Positions 1 through 11,891 of a stretch of 64,000 nucleotides of DNA are shown here, in pieces. A program made the position numbers and the translations under genes. This stretch comes from Ruegeria sp. HKCCD8929. Lineage in GTDB: Bacteria; Pseudomonadota; Alphaproteobacteria; Rhodobacterales; Rhodobacteraceae. The DNA lies in the NCBI RefSeq assembly GCF_013031405.1, contig NZ_WPZY01000003.1, positions 186,001 to 250,000 on the forward strand. The letters are read 5' to 3'. How positions within the stretch are numbered: the stretch's first letter is position 1; every line of letters begins with the position of its first letter. The notes under the pieces were generated by a model. It did no database searches, was not told the DNA's origin, and worked only from the letters and a program-made list of their open reading frames with translations.

Positions 1-401
1 GCCGCGTGCGTGCTTATGAGGGCCACATGGAGGCGATGGAGGTCCGCAAATCCGCGCAGGAGTTGCGGGCGATCTGGGTGGCGGGGAACGAATACCTGCA
101 GGCCGCCGCGCCGTGGTCGACCTTCAAGGAAGACCCCGAAAAGGCCGCGGCGCAGGTGCGCCTGGGTCTGAACCTGATCCGGCTCTATGCGGTGCTGAGC
201 GCACCGTTCATCCCGCATAGCGCCGCCAGGATGCTTGAGGCGATGAACACCACCGACGACGGCTGGCCCGAAGATGTGGCTGCGGCGCTGAGCGCCCTGC
301 CTGCCGGGCAAGGGTTCACGGTGCCGGATGTGCTCTTTGCCAAGATCACCGACGATCAACGCGAAGACTGGCAGGCGCGGTTTGCGGGCACCCGCGACTG
401 A
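1..401 (+). CDS. metG: Methionyl-tRNA synthetase, C-terminal part (5' truncated by window edge)
   Basis: The reading frame is open from the first bases and ends with TGA at 399-401, so only the last ~132 residues are present. They match the C-terminal helical anticodon-binding domain of MetG: a segment with [17 protein letters not shown] followed by LRLY-type and [16 protein letters not shown] helices, all typical of class I methionyl-tRNA synthetases. The enzyme charges tRNA-Met in the cytoplasm. The HIGH and KMSKS catalytic motifs must lie upstream of the window. The gene is followed by a striking triple-palindrome element at 447-512. The identity is secure because the WSTFKEDP and PFIPHSA blocks are characteristic. 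Confidence 0.92.
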   Translation, partial: RVRAYEGHMEAMEVRKSAQELRAIWVAGNEYLQAAAPWSTFKEDPEKAAAQVRLGLNLIRLYAVLSAPFIPHSAARMLEAMNTTDDGWPEDVAAALSALPAGQGFTVPDVLFAKITDDQREDWQARFAGTRD

Positions 402-720
402 CCGCGCACCGTCGAGGCATGACCGGCACCTGTGGTCGCCGGGCATAAGGCGTTTGCAAACGCCTTGGACCAAGCGGTTTGCAAACCGCTTGAAGCCGCT
501 TGCAAGCGGCTTGCCCCGCCAACCCGCATCGGCGCGCGAGCCGGGGCCACTCGTCTACGGTGGATCGGATTTTTCGTTCTGGATCATGCACACAAGCCCC
601 TGCCGCATCGCTTGAGCTATTTCCGGAAAACCGTCATCTTGTGCTCAACACTTATCGACTCGGCCTTTCTTGCCGGGTCGTTTTCAAAACGCATTCCGCA
701 TCAAGAATGAGGCCCCCGCC
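402..720. other. Intergenic region between metG and the RND operon
   Basis: This 319-bp gap holds the triple palindrome (447-512) and then a mixed stretch ending in an A/T-richer part (about 600-700) that should carry the promoter of the RND efflux operon. Open frames here are short and show no protein-like composition. No clear -35/-10 pair was identified. Confidence 0.5.
447..512. repeat. Triple perfect-palindrome element, copy 1
   Basis: Three successive perfect 20-bp palindromes lie 45 nt after the metG stop: AAGGCGTTTGCAAACGCCTT (447-466), AAGCGGTTTGCAAACCGCTT (472-491) and AAGCCGCTTGCAAGCGGCTT (493-512). All three are centred on TTGCAA. The same array, in the same order, recurs at 38087-38148. 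Each can form a hairpin in RNA or a cruciform in DNA. No T-run follows, so a classical terminator is not supported. Confidence 0.85.
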
Positions 721-1890
721 ATGCCCTTTGCTCTGCTCCCCTCGACATCCGGCCCCGGCGGCCTGATCGCGCGCCATATCCGGCATGGTTTGGCCGTGTT
801 GTGCCTGGCGGCAGCCTCCCCTGTACTGGCGCAGGAAGGGGCGGCCCCCAAGGTGTCGATCGCGGCTGCCTATACGCAGGAGATCACCGACGAGGCGATC
901 TTTATCGGGCGCGGCGAAGCCATCGACAAGGTCGACATCGTGGCCCGGGTCAACGGCTTTCTCGAAGAGCAACTGATCGGGAACGGCGCCTCGGTGCGCG
1001 AGGGCGATCTGCTGTTCCGGATCGAGCCCGATCTCTACGAGGCCACGCTTGAGGCCCGCAAGGCCGATCTGGACCGGGCCGAGGCCAATCTGGAGCTGGC
1101 CAAGGTGGAACTGGCCCGGAAAGAGGAGCTGCTGACCCGCGACGCGGTGCCGGTGTCCGAACGTGACATCGCCCAGGCCAACGAGCTTGTCGCTGCGGCC
1201 CAGGTCAAATCCGCACATGCCGCCATCCAGCAGGCGGAACTGGATCTGAGCTATACCCAGATCACCGCGCCCTTCCCCGGGCGTTTGGGCCGGGTGACGA
1301 CCAGCGAAGGCGATGTGGTCGGCCCCTCGAACCCGCCGCTGGTCACGCTGGTGCGCGAAGCACCGATCTATGTCAGCTTTTCGCTGAACGAAAAACAGTT
1401 CATCTCGATATTGGAGCAACTGGACCAGACCGCGGCGTCGCTGACGGAAAGCGACCAGAGCCCCACGGTCCGGCTGGAACTGCCCAACGGCACCGCGCTG
1501 GATGAGACCGGTGAGATCGTTTTCGTCGACAACCGCATCGACCCGCTGACCGGCGCCATCGCGATCCGGGCGCAGTTCGAGAATGCCAGCCGCCTGATCG
1601 TGGACGGCGCCTTTGTCCATGTGCGCATTCAGGCGCTGGAGCCGACGCAGCGGGTACTGGTGCCGCAGGCCGCGTTGCAGCGCGATCAACGCGGCGATTT
1701 CGTGCTGGTGGTCAATGACAAGCAGATGGTCGAGCAGCGCTACATCACCACCGGAGACAGTATCGAAAGCGCCATCATCGTGCTGGACGGGCTGCGCGAG
1801 GGCGAAAGCGTGATCGTCGAGGGGCTGCAGCGCGTGCGCCCCGGCGTTGCCGTGGATGCGGTCGTGGCGTCCGAGCAGCCGGGGGAATAA
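721..1890 (+). CDS. RND efflux periplasmic adaptor (membrane fusion protein)
   Basis: The protein (389 residues from the ATG at 721) is an AcrA/MexE-type HlyD-family adaptor that links an inner-membrane RND pump to an outer-membrane channel. It has an N-terminal signal peptide (LAVLCLAAASPVLA then QEGAAP), a split lipoyl/barrel-sandwich domain (VNGFLEEQLIGNGASVREGDLLFRI, and later LSYTQITAPFPGRLGRV), a coiled-coil hairpin between them (LEARKADLDRAEANLELAKVEL), and C-terminal beta-barrel and membrane-proximal domains. An in-frame TTG at 670 would add residues but gives no sensible signal peptide. The pump gene starts 4 nt after its stop, so the two are co-transcribed. Substrate cannot be read from sequence, and no TolC-like gene is in the window. 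Confidence 0.9.
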   Translation: MPFALLPSTSGPGGLIARHIRHGLAVLCLAAASPVLAQEGAAPKVSIAAAYTQEITDEAIFIGRGEAIDKVDIVARVNGFLEEQLIGNGASVREGDLLFRIEPDLYEATLEARKADLDRAEANLELAKVELARKEELLTRDAVPVSERDIAQANELVAAAQVKSAHAAIQQAELDLSYTQITAPFPGRLGRVTTSEGDVVGPSNPPLVTLVREAPIYVSFSLNEKQFISILEQLDQTAASLTESDQSPTVRLELPNGTALDETGEIVFVDNRIDPLTGAIAIRAQFENASRLIVDGAFVHVRIQALEPTQRVLVPQAALQRDQRGDFVLVVNDKQMVEQRYITTGDSIESAIIVLDGLREGESVIVEGLQRVRPGVAVDAVVASEQPGE

Positions 1891-1893
1891 CGG

Positions 1894-4800
1894 ATGTTCT
1901 CAGCCCTTTTCATCAGCCGGCCCAAGCTGGCGCTCGTGATCTCGCTGGTGCTGACCATCATGGGCGGCATCGGTTACATGGTGCTGCCGGTGGCGCAGTT
2001 CCCGGATATCACCCCGCCGGTGGTCAGCGTCTCGGCCAACTACACCGGCGCCAATGCCGAAACGGTGGAAAATACGGTCGCCGCGCCCATCGAGGCGCAG
2101 GTGAACGGCGTGGACGACATGTTATACATGACGTCTACATCGGCCGATAACGGATCGTATTCGCTGAACATCACCTTCGAGGTTGGCACCGACCCCGATA
2201 TCGCCTCGGTCAACGTGCAGAACCGGGTGGCGCAGGCCATGGCCTCGCTGCCGACCGAAGTGACTTCGTCCGGCGTGGTGACCCAGAAATCCTCGACCAA
2301 CATGCTGTTGGTGGTCACCCTGACCTCGCCCAACGACACCTATGACAGCGTGTTCTTGTCGAACTATGCCTCGATCAATCTCAAGGACGCGCTGTCGCGG
2401 GTGCAGGGTGTGGGCAGGGCCGACGTGCTGACCGACCTGCAATACGCCATGCGGGTGTGGATGGACCCGGACAAGATGGCGGCGCTGTCGATTGCGCCGG
2501 GGGACGTGATCAACGCCGTGCGCGAACAGAATATCGAGGTTTCCGCAGGTTCCATCGGCGCACCGCCCGCGCCCGAGGGGCAGACCTTTCAATACACGAT
2601 CAAGACCAAGGGCCGCCTGACCACCGTCGATGAGTTCGAAGATATCGTGATCCGCACCGGGGATGCGGGCTCGATCGTGCGGATCAAGGATATCGCGCGG
2701 GTCGAACTGGGGGCGCAGTTCTATTCGGCCTCGGGCTTCTTCCAGGGCGATCCGGCGACGGTTCTGGGCATCTATCAGGCCCCAGGCGCCAACGCATTGG
2801 CGGTGGCCGAGCGGGTGCGGGCCGAGCTTGATCGCTTGTCGCGGGCCTTCCCGGCGGATGTCGAATACCAGGTCCCCTTCGACACCACCGATTTCGTCGA
2901 ACAGTCGCTGAACGACGTGGTCACGACATTGATGCTGACCTTCACGCTGGTGATCTCGGTCGTGTTCATCTTTCTGGGCAGTTGGCGGGCGACGATCATC
3001 CCGGCGGTGGCCATCCCGGTCTCGCTGATCGGCACCTTCGCCTTTTTGCTGGCCTTCGGCATGTCGCTCAACACCATCTCGCTGTTTGCGTTGGTGCTGG
3101 CCATCGGCATCGTGGTGGATGACGCCATCGTGGTGGTGGAGAACGTCGAACGCATCATCGCCGAAGAGGGTCTGAGCCCGCCCGAGGCCACCCGCAAAGC
3201 AATGGGTCAGATCACTGGCCCGGTGATCGCCACCACGCTGGTGCTGCTGGCGGTGTTCGTGCCGGTGACCTTCATGCCGGGCATTACCGGGCGGCTCTAT
3301 TCGCAGTTCGCGGTCACCATTTCGACCGCCGTTGTGATTTCATCGATCAACGCGCTGACGCTGTCGCCTGCCCTGTGCGGGCTGGTGCTGCGGCCCCGGT
3401 CCGGGCCACCCAAGGGGCTGCTGGCCTTGTTCGAAAACCTGATCGGCACCGTGCGCGGCGGGTATCTGAGCGTCGTGCGGCGGCTGCTGCGCATTCCGGT
3501 GATCTCGCTGGCGATCATCGCCGGTCTCGCCTTGGGGGCCGGAACGATCATGTCCAAAACCTCCAAAGGTTTTATCCCGCTGGAGGACAACGGGTATCTT
3601 TTCGTCGATGTGCAACTGCCCGATGCGGCCACGCTGAACCGCACCGAGACGGTCACCGCGCGGGTCAACGAAAAGCTGTCGCAGATCCCGGGCGTGGCCA
3701 ACACGGTTCTGGTCAACGGGTTCTCGCTGCTGAACGGGCTGAGTTCGAACGGGGCGATGATCATCGTCAACCTCGACAACTGGGACGACCGGCAAGAGGA
3801 CGATCTGAGCGCCGATGCCATCCTGCAGAAGGTTCTGGGCGTGGCGTATGGTGAATCCGCTGCCTCGATCGTCGCCTTCAACCCGCCGCCCATTCAGGGC
3901 CTCGGCATGTCGGCCGGCGTCGAGATGGAGGTGCAGCAGACCGGTGGCGGTTCGGCGCAGGATCTGGCCGCGGCGGTTGGCTCATTCGTCTATGCGGCAA
4001 ACCAGCGGCCCGAGATCGCGCAATCCTACACCACCTTCCGCGCGAACGTGCCGCAGCTGTTCGTCGATCTGGACCGGGAAAAGGCCAAGACGCTGCAGGT
4101 GTCGGTGGCCGAGATATTCCAGACCATGCAGGCGCATCTGGGGTCCTACTACGTCAACGACTTCAACCTGTTCGGGCGGGTCTATCGGGTGATGATCCAG
4201 GCCGAGGGGTCCTACCGCGACAAGGTCGACGATATCTCGAACCTCTATGTGCGCTCGACGCAAGGAGAGATGGTGCCGCTGGGCACGCTGGTCGATGTCG
4301 AGAACGTGCTGGGCCCGGTGCTGCTCAAACGGCACAACCTGTTCCGGTCGGCAACGGTGACGGCGGTGCCGGCGCCGGGGCTGTCTACAGGGGATGCGAT
4401 TACGGTGATGACAGAGGAATCGGCCACCGCCCTGCCCCCCGGTTACGCCTTCGAATGGACCGGTACGGCGCAGCAACAGCTCTCATCGGGCGGGCTGGTG
4501 CAGGTGATCCTGGGGCTGGCGGTTCTGTTCGGTTATCTGTTCCTGGTGGGGCAGTATGAAAGCTGGACCATGCCGGTTTCGATCCTGCTGTCGGTCATCG
4601 TGGCGCTGTTTGGCGCGGTGGCGGCGGTGGCCGTGGTGGGCAGCGACATCAACCTTTACACGCAAATCGGGATGATCATGCTGGTGGGGCTCGCCTCGAA
4701 GAACGGCATTCTGATCGTCGAGTTCGCGATGGAGCAGCGGGCCAAGGGCCTCTCGATCCGCGAGGCGGCAGCCGAAGCGGCGCATCAGCGGTTCCGCGCG

Positions 4801-5046
4801 GTGATGATGACGGCGCTGTCCTTCCTGCTGGGCGTGGTGCCACTGCTGGCGGCGAGCGGCGCGGGTGCGTCGAGCCAGAAGGCCATCGGCATCGCGGTCT
4901 TTGGCGGCATGCTGGCCGCGACCGTGGTGGGCGTGATCCTTGTTCCGGTGCTCTACGCGGTGATGCAGGGGCTGCGGGAATGGGTCAAGGGTATTGGGCG
5001 CAAGACGTCTGCGCCACCTGAGGACACCACAACTCCGGCAGAGTGA
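1894..5046 (+). CDS. RND efflux transporter, AcrB-type (HAE1) permease
   Basis: The 1050-residue length and twofold layout (12 membrane helices, two large periplasmic loops) are standard for hydrophobe/amphiphile RND pumps that export drugs using the proton gradient. The proton-relay acidic pair is present in [17 protein letters not shown], and the matching lysine in the second half is in [16 protein letters not shown]. The N-terminus [17 protein letters not shown] and the [17 protein letters not shown] helix are family signatures. It directly follows its adaptor gene (4-nt gap). The C-terminal tail is short and charged. A terminator follows at 5063-5097. Substrate range is unknown. Confidence 0.95.
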   Translation: MFSALFISRPKLALVISLVLTIMGGIGYMVLPVAQFPDITPPVVSVSANYTGANAETVENTVAAPIEAQVNGVDDMLYMTSTSADNGSYSLNITFEVGTDPDIASVNVQNRVAQAMASLPTEVTSSGVVTQKSSTNMLLVVTLTSPNDTYDSVFLSNYASINLKDALSRVQGVGRADVLTDLQYAMRVWMDPDKMAALSIAPGDVINAVREQNIEVSAGSIGAPPAPEGQTFQYTIKTKGRLTTVDEFEDIVIRTGDAGSIVRIKDIARVELGAQFYSASGFFQGDPATVLGIYQAPGANALAVAERVRAELDRLSRAFPADVEYQVPFDTTDFVEQSLNDVVTTLMLTFTLVISVVFIFLGSWRATIIPAVAIPVSLIGTFAFLLAFGMSLNTISLFALVLAIGIVVDDAIVVVENVERIIAEEGLSPPEATRKAMGQITGPVIATTLVLLAVFVPVTFMPGITGRLYSQFAVTISTAVVISSINALTLSPALCGLVLRPRSGPPKGLLALFENLIGTVRGGYLSVVRRLLRIPVISLAIIAGLALGAGTIMSKTSKGFIPLEDNGYLFVDVQLPDAATLNRTETVTARVNEKLSQIPGVANTVLVNGFSLLNGLSSNGAMIIVNLDNWDDRQEDDLSADAILQKVLGVAYGESAASIVAFNPPPIQGLGMSAGVEMEVQQTGGGSAQDLAAAVGSFVYAANQRPEIAQSYTTFRANVPQLFVDLDREKAKTLQVSVAEIFQTMQAHLGSYYVNDFNLFGRVYRVMIQAEGSYRDKVDDISNLYVRSTQGEMVPLGTLVDVENVLGPVLLKRHNLFRSATVTAVPAPGLSTGDAITVMTEESATALPPGYAFEWTGTAQQQLSSGGLVQVILGLAVLFGYLFLVGQYESWTMPVSILLSVIVALFGAVAAVAVVGSDINLYTQIGMIMLVGLASKNGILIVEFAMEQRAKGLSIREAAAEAAHQRFRAVMMTALSFLLGVVPLLAASGAGASSQKAIGIAVFGGMLAATVVGVILVPVLYAVMQGLREWVKGIGRKTSAPPEDTTTPAE

Positions 5047-5062
5047 TCGGACCTGACTAACG

Positions 5063-5097
5063 AAACGTCCCATGCCGGTCATGGGGCGTTTTTCTTT
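5063..5097 (+). terminator. Rho-independent terminator after the RND operon
   Basis: An 11-bp stem (AACGTCCCATG at 5064-5074 with CATGGGGCGTT at 5080-5090, one G-U pair) and a 5-nt loop are followed by TTTTTCTTT. It lies between the pump stop (5046) and the convergent alcohol dehydrogenase stop (5107), and its U-tract points to plus-strand transcripts. Confidence 0.85.
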
Positions 5098-5106
5098 GGC
5101 TGGGTT

Positions 5107-6254
5107 TCAGGCGGCGGCCAAGATGTCCTGCAACACCTGCTCGGACAGAGGAACCGGGTTGGCCTTCATCGAGGAAGAGGTCTGCGCGGCCTTGGCGATT
5201 GCCGCGTGATCGCCGGAGCGGACACCCATGGCAGCCAGGGCCGGCAGGCCGTTCCGGCGTGTCCAATCGGGAAAGGCACCGATGTGATCAAGGTTCAGAT
5301 GCCGGGTGATCCACCCTTGCACCTGCGCGATCCGGCGGGCGGTATCCGAGCCTGCTGGAACCGCTGCTGCATTTGCCGCCAGCGCATGGGGCAGCAACGC
5401 CCCGCAGATCGCCCCGTGCGGCGCACCGGGGGCCATGCCACCAATCACCCCGGCCAACCCATGCACGGCTCCCAGTCCGGCGTTGGCCAACGCCAGACCG
5501 CCGTAGAGCGAAGTCAGCGCCATGTCGTCCCGGGCGGTTTCGTCTTCGCCCCGCATCAGCCGGTTCAGGGCCCCCAGCCCGCGCAGGATCGCGTCGCGGC
5601 AGAGCACATCGGTGAGCGGGTTGGTCCGGTTACAAAGATAAGGCTCGATCACCTGCGTGACCGCATCCAGCCCCGAGGCGAGCGTGAGCGCGCGCGGGGC
5701 GTTGTCGGTCAGCGCGGGATCGACCAGCGCCACATCGGGCATCATTCGCGCATCGCGCAGGCTGACCTTGCGCCGGTGTTCCGGCACACCGATCACCGCG
5801 TTGCGGGTGACCTCGGCCCCGGTTCCAGCGGTGGTCGGGACCGCGATGAAGGGGAGCGGGTCGGCAGTGAGAGGTAGGCCCTGCCCCACGACCTCAAGAT
5901 GGTCCAGCACGTCACCGGTTGCAGGCAGCAGGGCCGCCAGCGCCTTGCCCAGGTCGATCACCGAGCCACCGCCCAGGGACAATACGCAATCGGGCCGAGC
6001 CGGGCGCGCCTCGGCCAGTGCCGCGGTCAGCATGTCCAGATCGGGTTCGCACGGGCAGGCGATGCGGGTGACTTCCACGTCATGATCCGCGCAATCCCGC
6101 AAGGTCCGATCAACGCCCCGGCCCGAGGCGCCATGCACCAGCAGCACCCGCTTGCCAAAGCCCGAGGCGATCTCGACCATCTTATCGGACACGCCCCGGC
6201 CAAACTGGATCTGCCTGGCAGTGGCAAAGGTAAAAGGCGTCGCCGGGTCGGGCA

Positions 6255-6255
<1 letters not shown>
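5107..6255 (-). CDS. Iron-containing alcohol dehydrogenase family protein
   Basis: This 382-residue protein belongs to the group III (Fe-dependent) alcohol dehydrogenases. The NAD-binding motif GGGSVIDLGKA is intact, and two of the usual metal-ligand histidines appear in GAVHGLAG and APHGAICG. In the helix that normally reads D-A-x-x-H, this protein has D197-A-V-T-Q201, so the first histidine ligand is replaced by glutamine. Its ATG shares one base with the glpK stop (TGATG at 6255), placing it as the last gene of a glpD-glpK operon. That context suggests oxidation or reduction of glycerol or a three-carbon metabolite, but maleylacetate reductase-like or other alcohol substrates are also possible. 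Confidence 0.85.
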
Positions 6256-7742
<1,487 letters not shown>

Positions 7743-7758
7743 CTTCGTCTTTCCCTCT

Positions 7759-9363
7759 CTACTCTGCCGCAGCAGATGTGCCGTTCTTGCGCCGCGCCGC
7801 CATCCAGGCGTCCAGCGCGGCGATCTGTTCCGGGTTCAGCCGCAGCCCCAGCTTGTTGCGCCGCCAGACCACATCCTCGGCTGTGCGGGCGTATTCGCGA
7901 TCCATCAGCCACGCGATCTCGGGCGCAGTCAGAGTGGCGCCGAAATCCTCGCCCAGATCGCTTGCGGCCTTGGCGTCGCCCAGAACCTGCGCCGCTTCGC
8001 TGCCATAGGCGCGCACCAGCCGCCGGGCCCAGAACTCGGTGAGATAGGGGTGATCGGCCCGCAGGCGCGCGATCAGGTCTTCGACTCCATCCACCGGAAA
8101 GTCTCCACCGGGCAGCGGCACACCTGCGGTCCAGCGTCCGGACAGGCCGGGGAAATATTCGGCGATCTTGTCCATCGCGCTTTCGGCCAGCCTCCGATAG
8201 GTGGTGATCTTGCCGCCGAAGACGTTGAGCACCGGCGCCCCGCCGCCATTATCCACCTTGAGCGTATAGTCCCGCGTCGCCGCCGTAGCGCTGCTGGCGC
8301 CATCGTCATAGAGCGGGCGCACGCCGGAATAGGTCCAGACGATATCATCGCGCGTGACCGGCTGGCGGAAATACTTCGACGCGAAGGCGCAGAGATAGTC
8401 CTGCTCGGCCTCGGTGCAGGCCGGCGGCTGCGACGGGTCGGGATGGTCCTGATCGGTGGTGCCGATCAGGGTGAAATCGGTCTCGTAGGGAATGGCAAAG
8501 ATGATGCGGCCATCCTCGCCCTGGAAGAAATAGCATTTGTCGTGATCGAACAGCTTGCGCGTCACGATATGGCTGCCGCGGACCAGCCGCACCCCTTCGC
8601 GCGAGTTGATGCGGATGCGGCTTTGGATGATGTCGCCGACCCATGGCCCCCCGGCATTCACCAGCATCCGCGCGCGCACGGTGCGGGTTTCATCGCGGTC
8701 GATGTCGCGGATCGTGACCTCCCACAGATCGCCTGCACGCTCGGCCGAGATCACCTCGGTCCGGACCAGGATTTCCGCCCCGCGCGCCTCGGCGTCGCGC
8801 GCATTCAGCACGACCAGCCGCGAATCCTCGATCCAGCAGTCGGAATACTCATAGGCGCGGCGGAATCTCTCGTGCAGCGGCCGGCCCTCCGGCTCGGTTT
8901 GCAGATCCAGCGAGCGGGTGCCCGGCAGGATCTTTCGCCCGCCCAGATTGTCATAGAGGAACAGGCCGAGGCGGATCAGCCAGGCCGGACGGCGCCCGCG
9001 CATCCACGGCATCACCCGGCTCAGGAGCCGCGAGGTGGGCGTTTCGGCGTCGAACCGCATGTCGCGGTGGTAGGGCAGCACGAAACGCATCGGCCAACTG
9101 ATATGCGGCATGGCGCGCAGCAGGGTTTCACGCTCGATCAGCGCCTCGCGCACCAGACGGACCTCGAAATATTCCAGATAGCGCAGCCCGCCGTGAAACA
9201 GCTTGGTCGAGGCCGAGGACGTGGCCGAGGCCAGGTCGTTCATCTCGGCCAGCGTGACCGACAGACCCCGCCCCGTCGCATCGCGCGCGATGCCGCAGCC
9301 GTTGATCCCCCCGCCAATGATGAAGAGGTCGCAGACCTCCGTTTCCCGGCTATGCGCCACCAC
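7759..9363 (-). CDS. glpD: Aerobic glycerol-3-phosphate dehydrogenase
   Basis: GlpD is an FAD enzyme at the inner membrane that oxidises glycerol 3-phosphate to dihydroxyacetone phosphate and passes electrons to quinone. The N-terminal Rossmann motif [23 protein letters not shown] binds FAD, and [24 protein letters not shown] and [17 protein letters not shown] are GlpD/GlpA signatures. An ATG at 9393 is in frame, but an AGGAG (9374-9370) lies inside that extension, 6 nt before GTG at 9363 and 9 nt before GTG at 9360. The start is therefore placed at one of these GTGs. It is the first gene of the minus-strand glycerol operon, 17 nt before glpK. Confidence 0.95.
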   Translation of the reverse strand: MVAHSRETEVCDLFIIGGGINGCGIARDATGRGLSVTLAEMNDLASATSSASTKLFHGGLRYLEYFEVRLVREALIERETLLRAMPHISWPMRFVLPYHRDMRFDAETPTSRLLSRVMPWMRGRRPAWLIRLGLFLYDNLGGRKILPGTRSLDLQTEPEGRPLHERFRRAYEYSDCWIEDSRLVVLNARDAEARGAEILVRTEVISAERAGDLWEVTIRDIDRDETRTVRARMLVNAGGPWVGDIIQSRIRINSREGVRLVRGSHIVTRKLFDHDKCYFFQGEDGRIIFAIPYETDFTLIGTTDQDHPDPSQPPACTEAEQDYLCAFASKYFRQPVTRDDIVWTYSGVRPLYDDGASSATAATRDYTLKVDNGGGAPVLNVFGGKITTYRRLAESAMDKIAEYFPGLSGRWTAGVPLPGGDFPVDGVEDLIARLRADHPYLTEFWARRLVRAYGSEAAQVLGDAKAASDLGEDFGATLTAPEIAWLMDREYARTAEDVVWRRNKLGLRLNPEQIAALDAWMAARRKNGTSAAAE

Positions 9364-9673
9364 CCGACTCTCCTGTTGTGAAGATGGGCACATTAATGCG
9401 ATTTACCTTCGGTAGGTCAACTTTCTTTTTCGATTATGTTCGTTTTCTTGCCAGATTGCTACGTATAGCGCTAAAACGCAAATTCCGCCCCGCATGGCGA
9501 ACCCGCCCCCTGAGGCATGTGGGTCACGCCGCGAAACCTGCATCACGTCTTTCCCGCATAGTCGGTTTTTCCTCGGTCGTGCTTCATTTTTCTCGCTTGC
9601 GCGATCCGCGAAAGATTTTGCATGAGACCTGAAAAACATCGAAAGTGAGCGAACCAGAAACTTGGGGGCATGT
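9364..9673. promoter_or_regulatory. Divergent glpD/glpR control region with candidate GlpR operator
   Basis: This 310-bp region between glpD (minus) and glpR (plus) must hold both promoters. At 9426-9447 the plus strand reads TTTTTCGATTATGTTCGTTT plus two more bases. Its complement contains ACGAACAT, a half-site of the enterobacterial GlpR operator, next to AATCGAAA. The site sits about 65-85 bp upstream of the glpD start, a plausible place for repression. A second CGAAA-containing stretch lies just before glpR (about 9635-9650). The operator assignment is an inference from consensus similarity. Confidence 0.45.
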
Positions 9674-10432
9674 ATGTCACTCTCATTCCGCCAGTCGGAC
9701 ATCCTCGAAATCGCCCGGGTCGAGGGCCGGGTGACGGTCGAGGATCTGGCCGAGCGCTTTGGCGTCACGGTCCAGACCATCCGCCGCGACCTGACCGAAC
9801 TGTCCGAGGCGGGCAGGCTCGACCGGGTGCATGGCGGGGCGGTGCTGCATTCGGGCGTGTCAAATATCGGCTACGAGGACCGGCGCGGCCTGAACGAAGA
9901 GGCCAAAGTCAGGATCGCCCGCAAATGCGCCGCCGACATCCCGGACGGTGCCTCGCTTTTCCTCAATATCGGCACCTCGACCGAGGCGGTGGCGCGTGAG
10001 CTGTTGTCTCACAAGAACCTGATGGTGGTGACCAACAACATGAACGTGGCGAATATTCTGGTCTCGAACCCCGAGTGCCAGATCGTGGTGGCGGGTGGCG
10101 TACTGCGCCGTTCGGATGGCGGGCTGATCGGCAATCTGACCGTGTCGATGATCGAGCGGTTCAAGTTCGATTACGCCATCATCGGCTGCTCGGCGCTGGA
10201 TCTGGACGGCGATCTTCTGGATTTCGACTTTCAGGAGGTCAATGTCAGCCAGACGATCATCGGCCGGGCCCGGCAGACCTTTCTGGTAGCCGATCACTCC
10301 AAATTCCAGCGCACGGCACCGGCGCGGATCGCGTCGCTGTCCAGTGTCGATGCGTTCTATACCGACCTGCCGCTGCCCGCCGATCTGGCGCAGCGCTGTG
10401 CGGACTGGGGCACGCGGGTCGAGTTGGGCTGA
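9674..10432 (+). CDS. glpR: DeoR-family glycerol-3-phosphate regulon repressor
   Basis: The 252-residue protein has an N-terminal DeoR helix-turn-helix (RQSDILEIARVEGRVTVEDLAERFGVTVQTIRRDLTEL) and a C-terminal sugar-phosphate sensor domain (FLNIGTSTEAVARELL, VVAGGVLRRSDGGLIG). GlpR proteins repress glycerol genes and release DNA on binding glycerol 3-phosphate. The ATG at 9674 is preceded by a GGGGG stretch at 9664-9668, whereas the in-frame TTG at 9662 has no such signal. Divergent placement next to glpD-glpK strongly supports the regulon. Confidence 0.92.
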   Translation: MSLSFRQSDILEIARVEGRVTVEDLAERFGVTVQTIRRDLTELSEAGRLDRVHGGAVLHSGVSNIGYEDRRGLNEEAKVRIARKCAADIPDGASLFLNIGTSTEAVARELLSHKNLMVVTNNMNVANILVSNPECQIVVAGGVLRRSDGGLIGNLTVSMIERFKFDYAIIGCSALDLDGDLLDFDFQEVNVSQTIIGRARQTFLVADHSKFQRTAPARIASLSSVDAFYTDLPLPADLAQRCADWGTRVELG

Positions 10433-10455
10433 GCACGGATCTTGGCGCCCGGCGG

Positions 10456-10884
10456 TCAGACCCGCCCCTTGCGGGTCGACAGCAGCAGGTTGGTTTCCGA
10501 CCGCGTCACCCCGTCCATGCGGCGTATGTCGAACAGCACCCCGTCCAGCTCCTCCAGCGTTTCGGTGCCGATCTCGGCGATCAGGTCCCAGGTCCCATTG
10601 GTCGAGTGAACTGCCCGCACCTGCGGCATGGCCGAGATGCGAGACCTGATCCGCTCGGTCCCGCGCCCCTCGATCCCCAGCATCATCAGGCCGCGCACCG
10701 GGCTCTGCGCCACGTCGCGGCGGGTCACGACGGTAAAGCCCACGATCTCGCCCTCGCGCTTGAGGCGCTGCAAGCGCGTGCGCACGGTTGTACGCGTCAC
10801 CCCCAGGTGCTCGGCCAGTTCCGACAGCGAGGCCCGCGCGTCGCGATGCAGCGCCGCCAGAAGGCGGGCATCCAGATCGTCCAT
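10456..10884 (-). CDS. Lrp/AsnC-family transcriptional regulator
   Basis: A 142-residue regulator with an N-terminal winged helix-turn-helix (DDLDARLLAALHRDARASLSELAEHLGVTRTTVRTRLQRLKREG) and a C-terminal RAM ligand-binding domain (RAVHSTNGTWDLIAEIGTETLEELDGVL). Family members sense amino acids and often control adjacent catabolic genes. It is divergent from arginase with a 65-bp gap, so arginine, ornithine or citrulline is the likely signal (inference from position). Length is typical. Confidence 0.9.
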   Translation of the reverse strand: MDDLDARLLAALHRDARASLSELAEHLGVTRTTVRTRLQRLKREGEIVGFTVVTRRDVAQSPVRGLMMLGIEGRGTERIRSRISAMPQVRAVHSTNGTWDLIAEIGTETLEELDGVLFDIRRMDGVTRSETNLLLSTRKGRV

Positions 10885-10949
10885 TTTGTCATTCCGTTTC
10901 GGTCATCCAAGTTCCTTTTTGAGCAATTTGATCTCTTCCCGCAAGAGGG

Positions 10950-11891
10950 ATGGACACGCAAAATAGCGGCATGGAAAAGCGTGATATTCTTCTTGTCGGA
11001 GCCCCGATGGACGCGGGCAAGCGGCGTCAGGGCTGCCGGATGGGGCCCGATGCCTACCGTGTGGCGGGGATCGAGCAGGCTCTGGCGGATCTGGGCCACC
11101 CGATCCGCGATCTGGGCGATGTCAGCCCCGATCCGGTCGATATACCGGACCATGACCACCTGTTTGCCCTGCCCGAATGCGTGGGCTGGACACAAGCCCT
11201 GATGCGCAGCGCGCAGGAGGCCGCGACGCAGAGCGTGCCGATCTTCATGGGCGGCGATCACGCCCTGTCGATGGGCACCGTCGCGGGAATGGCCGCCCAT
11301 GCGCAGGATGTGGGCCGCCCGCTCTTTGTCCTGTGGCTCGACGCGCATAGCGATTTTCACACCCCCGACAGCACCGGCAGCGGCAATCTGCACGGCACGC
11401 CGGTGGCGTATTTCACCGGTCAGGCCGGATTCGAGGCCTTCCCTGCCCTGCCCGCGCCGGTGCCGACCCAGCAGGTGGGCATGATCGGGCTACGCTCGGT
11501 CGATCCGCATGAGCGCGCCGCACTTGAGAAGGACAACGCCATGCTTGCGGATATGCGCAGCATCGACGAGCATGGCATCAAGGCGCCGCTGATGGCGTTT
11601 CTTGACCGCGTGCGCGCCGCGGGCGGCATGTTGCACGTGTCGCTGGATGTGGATTTCCTGGAACCCGCCATCGCGCCCGCCGTGGGCACCACCGTTCCGG
11701 GCGGTGCCACCGAGCGCGAGGCGCATCTGGTCATGGAACTGCTGCACGAAAGCGGGCTGGTCTGTTCGCTGGATCTGGTGGAGCTGAACCCGTTCCTCGA
11801 CGAGCGTGGACGTACCGCGAAACTGATGGTCGATCTGGCCGCCTCGCTGATGGGGCGCCGTATCTTCGACCGCCCGACACGGAGCTTCTGA
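10950..11891 (+). CDS. rocF: Arginase
   Basis: Arginase hydrolyses L-arginine to ornithine and urea with a binuclear Mn centre. The 313-residue protein keeps the metal motifs: GGDHALSMGTV, WLDAHSDFHT, and SLDVDFLEP. In the last motif the position that is often the Asp of D-x-D-x-x-D is Glu, but the two metal-binding Asp residues are present. An internal ATG at 10971 is an alternative start; neither start has an ideally spaced Shine-Dalgarno sequence (AGAGG lies only 1 nt before 10950). It overlaps the next gene by one base (TGATG at 11891), forming an operon for arginine and citrulline use. Confidence 0.93.
   Translation: MDTQNSGMEKRDILLVGAPMDAGKRRQGCRMGPDAYRVAGIEQALADLGHPIRDLGDVSPDPVDIPDHDHLFALPECVGWTQALMRSAQEAATQSVPIFMGGDHALSMGTVAGMAAHAQDVGRPLFVLWLDAHSDFHTPDSTGSGNLHGTPVAYFTGQAGFEAFPALPAPVPTQQVGMIGLRSVDPHERAALEKDNAMLADMRSIDEHGIKAPLMAFLDRVRAAGGMLHVSLDVDFLEPAIAPAVGTTVPGGATEREAHLVMELLHESGLVCSLDLVELNPFLDERGRTAKLMVDLAASLMGRRIFDRPTRSF

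Noticed and set aside
652..1689. 345-codon minus-strand frame opposite the RND adaptor gene
   Set aside because: Antisense shadow of a well-supported gene; composition is typical of reverse-strand high-GC artefacts.
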